A stretch of 12,063 nucleotides of DNA from a bacterium (GTDB lineage Bacteria > Bacteroidota > Ignavibacteria > Kapaibacteriales > UBA961), in the NCBI GenBank assembly GCA_022844575.1, contig JALHLL010000099.1, positions 1 to 12,063 of the forward strand. Reading direction: 5' to 3'. Position 1 is the stretch's first letter. Each line of letters begins with the position of its first letter. A program made the position numbers and the translations under genes. Below are positions 6,656 through 12,063 of this stretch, piece by piece. The notes under the pieces were generated by a model. It was not told the origin of the DNA. It did no database searches and saw only the letters and a program-made list of their open reading frames with translations.

Positions 6656-7730
6656 GAACTGATTTCGGGTCTAAAGCATCACGCAAGCCATCACCAAGAA
6701 GGTTAAAACCATAAACAGCTAACCCCATAGCTAAACAAGGGAATACAGTTAAACCCCAGTTAAGACCTGCTTGAATAAAACCATAACCTTCCTGTATTAA
6801 AATTCCCCATGATGGTGTCGGTTTCTGAATACCGAGACCCAAAAAACTTAAACTTGCCTCCGTAACGATAGCAGTTGCAATACCTGCGGTCGCAACAACA
6901 ATAATTGGCCCGAAAGCATTCGGTAAAATATGTACGAAAATTGTTCTGAATGAAGAGAAACCGAACGCTTTTGTCGCTTCAACATATTCCATCTCGCGTA
7001 AAGAGAAGAATTGTCCTCGCACTATACGTGCAATTTCCACCCATCCTGTTATACCGATTACAATAAAGGTTTGCCAAAAGGCATCAAGAGTGAATCCGAA
7101 TAGGTCATCTACGGATTTAAGTAAGGATGAAAATAATATCGCAAGTAATATTGTGGGGTATGACCACACAACAGTAATGATATATTGAATTATGCCATCT
7201 ACCCAGCCACGAAAATACCCTGCAAGCGAACCGAGAATAATTCCTATTATTAAAGAGATAATAACTGAAACGACGCCCACGACCAAGCTGATACGTGCCC
7301 CGTGAAGGATACGACTTAAAAGATCTCGTCCAAAATTATCTGTTCCCAAATAATAAGTCGGTGTTATATACCAATCGCTTTCATTATCGCCCCACATTTG
7401 TTTGATTGGTATTGTTTTTTTGATACCGGTTAATTCGGTATAGAAAACAGTATCATTTTTTAATGAATATTGTTCGATTGCTAAGTATATGGGTACTTCT
7501 TCACGTGCAGGATTACGTTTTAATAGAATATTGCCGCTAAAACCGGCCGGTTTGGTCGAATATTCCAGAATTTGGGTAGTCGGATCGAAAAAACTTAAAG
7601 CATCAGCAAATACTGCCGTTAAGGTTAATACTGAAACCAATATGATACCGACAATACCTGCACTATGCCTTAGTAATTTTCTAAGAGCATAATTCCATAA
7701 ACTTTTACCCTGCACTTCATTATTTGCCAT
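6648..7730 (-). CDS. DppC/OppC-type ABC transporter permease
   Basis: This is one of two inner-membrane permeases of a peptide/nickel-type (OppBC/DppBC) ABC importer. The 360 residues contain TM1 (about 22-44), then LGTDNFGRDLLSR (128-140), the hallmark of the C-type subunit, a multi-TM core, and the EAA coupling loop around 248-272 (EYVEATKAFGF then ILPNA) that contacts the ATPase. It ends with NLLGDGLRDALDP, also diagnostic. The protein is longer than the roughly 300-residue enterobacterial DppC because the periplasmic segment between TM1 and the GTD motif is about 84 residues. I believe longer forms are common in Bacteroidota-like lineages. It lies 8 bp downstream of the DppB-type gene. 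No ATPase or substrate-binding protein gene is present here, so the substrate is unknown. Confidence 0.92.
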   Translation of the reverse strand: MANNEVQGKSLWNYALRKLLRHSAGIVGIILVSVLTLTAVFADALSFFDPTTQILEYSTKPAGFSGNILLKRNPAREEVPIYLAIEQYSLKNDTVFYTELTGIKKTIPIKQMWGDNESDWYITPTYYLGTDNFGRDLLSRILHGARISLVVGVVSVIISLIIGIILGSLAGYFRGWVDGIIQYIITVVWSYPTILLAILFSSLLKSVDDLFGFTLDAFWQTFIVIGITGWVEIARIVRGQFFSLREMEYVEATKAFGFSSFRTIFVHILPNAFGPIIVVATAGIATAIVTEASLSFLGLGIQKPTPSWGILIQEGYGFIQAGLNWGLTVFPCLAMGLAVYGFNLLGDGLRDALDPKSVQR

Positions 7731-7738
7731 TTCTATTT

Positions 7739-8665
7739 TTACCCTATTTTAACCTTCGGATCGACTGTAGCATACAGTATATCCACAATAAAGTTTACTA
7801 TAACAAAAATTACTGCCGCAAATAATACTGAACCCTGTATAGCAGGATAATCTAATTTAAAAATTGAATCTATAGTAAACATTCCAATGCCGGGCCAGTT
7901 AAAAATAAATTCAATAAAATATGTACCGGCTAATAATCCTGCAAACCAAGCACTTACTGTAGTAATTACCGGATTTAAAGCATTTCTTAAGGCATGCCTC
8001 GTAATAACTTTAAACTCGGAAATTCCCTTTGCTCTTGCCGTTCTCACATAATCCTGACCAAGAGTATCTAACATACTACTTCTTGTTACACGTGCAATAA
8101 TGGAAAGAGGTCTTAGTGATAAGGCGAAAGCAGGTAATATCAAATGATTCCAGCCCTTGTCAATATATCCTGAAATCGGAAGTAGGTTCAACACAATTCC
8201 GAATATTAATAAGAGTATTAATCCTAAGACAAATGATGGTAATGATATGCCCAAAAGCGCAATGCTCATAATGCCTGTATCAAGTAATTTGCCTTGATGC
8301 AATGATGCGATAACACCTATTATAATACCTATAAATGTTGAAAAGAACAAAGCTGTTACAGTTAACAATGCTGTTGCAGAAAATCTCTCCCAAATTGTTT
8401 CTAAGATTGGTCGATTTGTTGTTAATGAACGCCCTAAATCACCCCTACAAACCTTACCGATATAATCGAAGTATTGCACGATTTTAGGTCTATCCAAGCC
8501 CAATTCTTTCCTCAAAGCTAATATTGATTGTTCATCGGCTCTTTGCCCCAACATTACGCGAGCGGGGTCGCCGGGTAATCCGTAATTCACTATAAATGAT
8601 GATGTTATTACACCTAACAACACCAAAATCATATAAAGAAATTTTCTAAGAGCAAAAAAAGCCAT
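7739..8665 (-). CDS. DppB/OppB-type ABC transporter permease
   Basis: This is the partner permease to the DppC-type subunit, 308 residues with the standard N-terminal TM (about 9-28), the conserved YGLPGDPAR motif just after it (28-36), and ELGLDRP (54-60). The EAA loop is DYVRTARAKGISEFKVITRH (205-224) followed by ALRNA. The C-terminus includes NWPGIG and ends in VDPKVKIG, as in DppB. An in-frame TTG at 8677 would add four residues and overlap the HD-GYP gene. I chose the ATG at 8665, one base after that gene's stop (TAA, T, ATG), because it is an ATG and gives a family-like N-terminus. Transported substrate is likely peptide or a similar small solute; sequence alone does not resolve it. Confidence 0.92.
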   Translation of the reverse strand: MAFFALRKFLYMILVLLGVITSSFIVNYGLPGDPARVMLGQRADEQSILALRKELGLDRPKIVQYFDYIGKVCRGDLGRSLTTNRPILETIWERFSATALLTVTALFFSTFIGIIIGVIASLHQGKLLDTGIMSIALLGISLPSFVLGLILLLIFGIVLNLLPISGYIDKGWNHLILPAFALSLRPLSIIARVTRSSMLDTLGQDYVRTARAKGISEFKVITRHALRNALNPVITTVSAWFAGLLAGTYFIEFIFNWPGIGMFTIDSIFKLDYPAIQGSVLFAAVIFVIVNFIVDILYATVDPKVKIG

Positions 8666-8666
8666 A

Positions 8667-9545
8667 TTAAATAACAACCAAAATTTTCATTGAAATTTCA
8701 CGATTCTCAGCAAAACGCATAAGTTTAGGAATACTTGCTTCCGTAATTAAATCACCCTGAGATGCTATCAGCAAACCGTATGATGTCCTCAAATCTTCGG
8801 CAAGTCTCATTCCGGGTTTTAGTTGATTGATAGGCACTCGCATGAATGACTTTACCGCAAGTTGCCTTCGCTCATTTTCCATTATTGCATTAAATGCCGC
8901 AACAACTCGCGGATCGAACATTGAACCTGATCGCTTATTAATAAGCGACATTGTTTGTGCATGTTTTATTACTAAGGCATCTTGCAATAATTGTGGCGGA
9001 GTTGAACCATAGGATTCATGCCGTGAGCCACGCATTTTAAACATCATATTATGATAAAAATCGCAAACAGCAATTATTCGAGCCCCAATATGAATATCTT
9101 GCTCTCTTTTTTTATGTGGAAAACCCATTCCATCATATCGCTCATGATGCTGTCCGACTATAGCGGCAATGCTTAACATCCCTTCGTGCATACTAAGTAT
9201 TCTTTGTCCTGTTTCAGCATGCGAAGCATAATGCTTAAAATCATAAGCATTCAATTCAGCCGAGATTTGTGATAAGAAAACAGGGGGTAAGGAGATTTTT
9301 CCAATATCGTGAAGATAACCGGCGGTCTCAATTTCAAAAATTTCCCTTTCGCTTAGTGTGAGCGATCGAGCAACTGCAGCAGACTTTTCTCCGACGAATG
9401 AAACGTGACTATTCTCATGGTACTTATCGAAAACAGTAACAATCTCTACAAGCATATCCACCGTTTGTAAGAAACTTCGTGCATACTTTGTGGAAACAAT
9501 GTCCAATCGTTCATGTAACTCGGCTATTGCCTCTCTATTATCCAT
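8667..9545 (-). CDS. HD-GYP-type phosphohydrolase with an HD-GFP variant motif, putative cyclic-di-GMP phosphodiesterase
   Basis: The 292-residue cytosolic protein has a helical N-terminus (about 1-40), an HD-GYP domain (about 43-225) and a small C-terminal module with the LKPGMRLAEDL motif (242-252) often found attached to HD-GYP proteins. Metal-site residues are in place: His47, His79-Asp80 in LHDIGKI, His109 in HAETG, His133-His134 and Asp162 in ARIIAVCD. The signature reads HHERYDGMGFP, so the GYP motif is GFP (Phe142). HD-GYP proteins hydrolyse cyclic-di-GMP; whether the Tyr-to-Phe change alters activity is unknown. There is no receiver or sensor domain, so control may come from another protein. 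An upstream ATG at 9602 would overlap murI by 65 bp. I chose the ATG at 9545, which overlaps the murI stop by 8 bp and suggests coupled translation. Confidence 0.87.
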   Translation of the reverse strand: MDNREAIAELHERLDIVSTKYARSFLQTVDMLVEIVTVFDKYHENSHVSFVGEKSAAVARSLTLSEREIFEIETAGYLHDIGKISLPPVFLSQISAELNAYDFKHYASHAETGQRILSMHEGMLSIAAIVGQHHERYDGMGFPHKKREQDIHIGARIIAVCDFYHNMMFKMRGSRHESYGSTPPQLLQDALVIKHAQTMSLINKRSGSMFDPRVVAAFNAIMENERRQLAVKSFMRVPINQLKPGMRLAEDLRTSYGLLIASQGDLITEASIPKLMRFAENREISMKILVVI

Positions 9546-10431
9546 AACGAAATTCAGAACTATAGATTTCTGTAATTGGTGGTAATGTCTCCGAAACCTC
9601 AATAATAACTCTTTCAGGTTGCGGAACTTTATAACCTAAGAAATTTTCAGCTATCACCGAAAAACTCGGAGTTGTATCAGTAATAAAATATTGTGTATGT
9701 TCAATATGATCGGGAATTTTCATATCTGCCAAACAATCGGAATGTTGTAAAATTTCTTTTGCTATTTCAGCTGCATGTTCACCGCAATCTATCAACTGAA
9801 CATGCTCAGGTAATACTTTCGCTATTAAATCCTTTAATATCGGGTAATGAGTACACCCCAAAATAACGGTATCGGTTCCATCATTGAGAAATGTTTTCAG
9901 ATATTCACGAGCAATAAGTTCAGATGCTTCATGTTCCTGCCAACCTTCCTCCGCCAACGGTACAAAAAGCGGGCATGCCTGCGATGTTACCGTTATCTTT
10001 TCTGATCGCGTCGGAATCATGCTCTGAAAAATTCTCAAAGCATCTTGATATGCATTACTTGCGACCGTTGCTCTTGTACCGATAATACCTATTTTACCAT
10101 TATTACTTTTTTGTAAAGCCCCCCTTGCGGCAGGAGCAATCATACCGACAACCGGAACGGGAGAAAATTCTTGTACTTCCTCTAATGCCGTAGCAGATAC
10201 CGTATTACATGCCACAACAATGAGCTTTACGGATTTCGACCGAAGAAAACCCGCACATTGTTGTGCATACATACGTATAGTTTCTTGAGATTTGTTCCCA
10301 TAAGGAACTCTTGCCGTATCTCCAAGGTAAATAAATCTTTCATTTGGCATTAAGCGACGCAAATGTTTTAATACCGTTAGTCCGCCTATACCCGAATCAA
10401 ATACACCGATCGGTTTATTTTTACTAGTCAT
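9538..10431 (-). CDS. murI: Glutamate racemase MurI
   Basis: MurI interconverts L- and D-glutamate, supplying D-Glu for peptidoglycan stem peptides in the cytosol. The 297-residue product has the paired catalytic cysteines: Cys75 in VVACNT and Cys193 in LGCTHYP with His195. It also has GVFDSGIGGLTVL (9-21) with Asp11-Ser12 and the YLGDTARVPYG stretch (35-45), giving a complete active site. A longer frame from an ATG at 10488 adds 19 residues rich in Lys and Cys that do not look like the family. That extension would also contain the TATCTTTG promoter element, so the ATG at 10431 is preferred. It is the first gene of the seven-gene minus-strand array and diverges from the antiporter gene. Confidence 0.94.
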   Translation of the reverse strand: MTSKNKPIGVFDSGIGGLTVLKHLRRLMPNERFIYLGDTARVPYGNKSQETIRMYAQQCAGFLRSKSVKLIVVACNTVSATALEEVQEFSPVPVVGMIAPAARGALQKSNNGKIGIIGTRATVASNAYQDALRIFQSMIPTRSEKITVTSQACPLFVPLAEEGWQEHEASELIAREYLKTFLNDGTDTVILGCTHYPILKDLIAKVLPEHVQLIDCGEHAAEIAKEILQHSDCLADMKIPDHIEHTQYFITDTTPSFSVIAENFLGYKVPQPERVIIEVSETLPPITEIYSSEFRYG

Positions 10432-10435
10432 GCAA

Positions 10436-10443
10436 CAAAGATA
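10436..10443 (-). promoter_or_regulatory. Bacteroidota-type -7 promoter element (TAnnTTTG) before murI
   Basis: On the minus strand TATCTTTG matches the TAnnTTTG -7 consensus recognised by the primary sigma factor in Bacteroidota. It ends four bases before the chosen murI ATG, so transcription would begin at or almost at the start codon, giving a leaderless or near-leaderless message. No convincing TTTG -33 element is visible at the expected 19-21 bp upstream. The whole 69-bp divergent region (10432-10500) must also hold the antiporter promoter. On the plus strand TAAACTTG (10471-10478) is a one-mismatch match, which I regard as weak. Confidence 0.45.
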
Positions 10444-10500
10444 CGAACTTTTTTTCTCCCGCTTTTTCCATAAACTTGCATAATTCATTAAGCTATTTTT

Positions 10501-11892
10501 ATGATACGAAAAACTTCATTCAGATTCATTTTACCGTTCATTTTTGCGCTAGTGTTCGGTATGTATAATGCTTACGCTTCCGATACAGGCGATTCACATG
10601 TTTCATTTGCGCAAACATTTTTATGGCTTGGAATAATTCTGCTCATCTCGAAGCTCGGAAGCATTGTTGAAAAGTTCAAATTTCCCGCAGTTTTGGGAGA
10701 ACTGACAGCCGGAATTGTAATCGGGAATTTGGCTTTGGCTCATATTGAGTTCTTCGAGCCGATGAAGACGGATATGACATTACGTTTTTTGGCTGAACTC
10801 GGAGTAGTACTTTTACTATTTCAGGTCGGGCTTGAATCGAATGTTACAGCAATGAAAAAGATAGGAGTAAAGGCATTTGTCGTAGCATTGGTTGGTGTAG
10901 CATTGCCATTTATATTAGGTGCATATGTTGTCGCTCCGTTCCTTTTTAACGAGGGTACTCCGCAACAAATATCAAATGCATCCTTATTCCTCGGCGCAAC
11001 ACTTACAGCAACCTCCGTTGGTATTACGGCAAGGGTTTTTAAAGACCTTTCGGCATTATCAACACCTGAAGCGGGAATTATTCTCGGCGCAGCAGTTATT
11101 GATGATATTGTCGGGCTAATTATACTCTCCGTAGTGCAATCCATCGTACAAACCGGTTCTATTGAACTTTTTCAATTACTAAGAATAATAGGCACTTCAA
11201 TTGCATTTCTTGGTGGCGGGCTTATTATAGGTCAATATATAGGCCGTCCGGCGGCTCAAGTAATCGCTTGGATTAACAACTCCGCCGGCTCAAAGTTGGG
11301 ATTCGCACTTATGATTTGCCTTGTTTTTGCTTATTGTTCTCATTTAGTAGGACTTGCTCCGATAGTCGGTGCTTTTACTGCCGGATTGGTACTTGACGAG
11401 GTGTTCTTCAAATCATTCGATGGTCCATCGGTAATACCGAAGATAACCTCAGTATTAGGCGGTAAGGATGATCCGATAGCAAAAGAAGTATCTCTTGTCT
11501 TGGAGGAACATTCGGGAAAACATCTTGAAGAAATTGTTGAACCATTGGGACATTTTTTAGTACCTGTTTTTTTTATTATCGTAGGGCTTGATGTTCGTTT
11601 GGATGTTCTGTTAAACCCAACAATCCTTCTCACTGCATTGTCCGTTACAGCCGTTGCTGTTATTGGTAAGTTACTATCAGGTTTTGTTGCCGGAAAAGGT
11701 GTAAACAAACTTCTGATAGGGTGGGGAATGGTTCCGCGCGGCGAAGTCGGGTTGATTTTTGCTGCAGCAGGAAAAAAACTCGGTGTAGTGAATGACGAAC
11801 TTTTTTCCATTATTGTCATTGTAGTGATTATGACTACTTTAATAACACCCCCCGTTCTTTCATCAATGATTCGTAAAAGAAAGTTAATATGA
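10501..11892 (+). CDS. CPA2-family cation:proton antiporter (NapA/KefB-like)
   Basis: This inner-membrane protein of 463 residues has about 13 hydrophobic segments and exchanges Na+ or K+ for protons. TATSVGITARVF (169-180) and the ion-binding Asp201-Asp202 in GAAVIDDIVGL are the CPA2 hallmarks. Lys390 in VIGKLL matches the lysine that typifies electrogenic NapA-like members. VPVFFIIVGLDVRLD (354-368) and GWGMVPRGEVGLIF (407-420) are also typical. It lacks the C-terminal TrkA-N/RCK domain of KefB/KefC, so it is not a ligand-gated K+ efflux system of that type. A hydrophobic leader (1-26) ending AYA before a polar stretch precedes TM1, resembling a cleavable signal peptide. A loop of about 45 residues near 300-345 is longer than usual. 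The ATG has no Shine-Dalgarno. The stop overlaps the next ATG (ATGA). Confidence 0.92.
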   Translation: MIRKTSFRFILPFIFALVFGMYNAYASDTGDSHVSFAQTFLWLGIILLISKLGSIVEKFKFPAVLGELTAGIVIGNLALAHIEFFEPMKTDMTLRFLAELGVVLLLFQVGLESNVTAMKKIGVKAFVVALVGVALPFILGAYVVAPFLFNEGTPQQISNASLFLGATLTATSVGITARVFKDLSALSTPEAGIILGAAVIDDIVGLIILSVVQSIVQTGSIELFQLLRIIGTSIAFLGGGLIIGQYIGRPAAQVIAWINNSAGSKLGFALMICLVFAYCSHLVGLAPIVGAFTAGLVLDEVFFKSFDGPSVIPKITSVLGGKDDPIAKEVSLVLEEHSGKHLEEIVEPLGHFLVPVFFIIVGLDVRLDVLLNPTILLTALSVTAVAVIGKLLSGFVAGKGVNKLLIGWGMVPRGEVGLIFAAAGKKLGVVNDELFSIIVIVVIMTTLITPPVLSSMIRKRKLI

Positions 11893-12063
11893 TTTTTCAT
11901 ATCATAATCGGTTTGTTCTGTGTTGTGGGTTTCGGCAGACTGTTAATCCTTTTTAAAAGACTTGGGCATACCGAATTTGATAGAAAAAAAACTATTCGGG
12001 AGCTTATTGTCCTCTCGGTTTTACTTTTTATATCTCCTCTTATCCTATCGCTTTTTGTAAATC
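11889..12063 (+). CDS. Small membrane protein, N-terminal part, cut by the right edge
   Basis: An open frame begins with the ATG in the ATGA overlap with the antiporter stop and remains open for 58 codons to the edge. It starts MIFHIIIGLFCVVGFGRLLI, a hydrophobic segment (about 1-22). A basic and polar stretch follows (about 24-37, with Lys-Arg and Arg-Lys-Lys), then a second hydrophobic segment (about 39-57). Two membrane helices joined by a positively charged, probably cytoplasmic, loop fit this pattern. I do not recognise the family. The 4-bp overlap is a strong sign of translational coupling to the antiporter, so a related membrane function is a reasonable guess. The C-terminus is missing. 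Confidence 0.65.
   Translation, partial: MIFHIIIGLFCVVGFGRLLILFKRLGHTEFDRKKTIRELIVLSVLLFISPLILSLFVN

Noticed and set aside
9546..9602. N-terminal extension of the HD-GYP protein from an ATG at 9602
   Set aside because: It would overlap the 3' end of murI by 65 bp and adds a basic segment outside the family. The ATG at 9545 gives a normal 8-bp coupled overlap.
10821..11144. 107-codon minus-strand open frame opposite the antiporter core
   Set aside because: Antisense shadow of the conserved Asp-Asp region with a biased Thr/Ala/Pro composition.
11340..11900. 186-codon minus-strand open frame opposite the antiporter C-terminal half
   Set aside because: Its translation is Thr/Ser/Pro-rich and low in complexity with no recognisable domain, as expected for the antisense of a membrane-protein gene. 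The antiporter frame on the plus strand is clearly the real one.
1..12063. Mobile element, CRISPR array, tRNA or anti-phage island
   Set aside because: I saw no transposase, integrase, regularly spaced repeats, cloverleaf-like sequence or defence protein; all complete genes belong to ordinary housekeeping, transport or signalling families.

Overview
The window is AT-rich, gene-dense bacterial DNA from a Gram-negative organism. WaaA (Kdo transferase) implies an LPS outer membrane. BshA (bacillithiol synthesis), a Bacteroidota-like WaaA, mostly absent Shine-Dalgarno sequences and a TAnnTTTG-type -7 element before murI together suggest the Bacteroidota/Chlorobiota/Ignavibacteriota group. That placement is inference; no rRNA or other marker is present.

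Layout. Positions 1-91 hold the 5' end of an unidentified minus-strand gene that runs off the left edge, followed by about 100 bp of intergenic DNA with two small hairpins. Next are two minus-strand genes, an aldehyde dehydrogenase (199-1683) and bshA upstream of it (1713-2837), probably co-transcribed. yigZ (2853-3467, plus strand) diverges from bshA with only 15 bp between the start codons, and its 3' end overlaps the 3' end of waaA by 14 bp.

From 10431 down to 3454 runs a compact minus-strand array of seven genes in the order murI, HD-GYP protein, DppB-type permease, DppC-type permease, double-receiver response regulator, holA, waaA. Junctions range from an 8-bp overlap to a 10-bp gap, so one operon is likely. 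It mixes peptidoglycan precursor supply (D-glutamate), a probable cyclic-di-GMP phosphodiesterase, half of a peptide ABC importer, a two-component output protein without its own effector domain, the DNA polymerase III clamp-loader delta subunit and LPS inner-core synthesis. Diverging from murI is a CPA2-type cation:proton antiporter (10501-11892, plus strand), coupled by an ATGA overlap to a small membrane protein cut by the right edge.

Several long open frames have upstream in-frame starts that are probably not used. I moved the starts of murI, the HD-GYP gene, dppB and holA inward, for reasons given in each entry. I see no tRNA, rRNA, CRISPR array, transposon, phage gene or attachment site. 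I found no convincing undescribed multi-gene system. The best leads are the response regulator whose first receiver has Glu in place of the phospho-Asp, its operon linkage to an HD-GFP variant phosphodiesterase, and an A10 tract at the start of holA.
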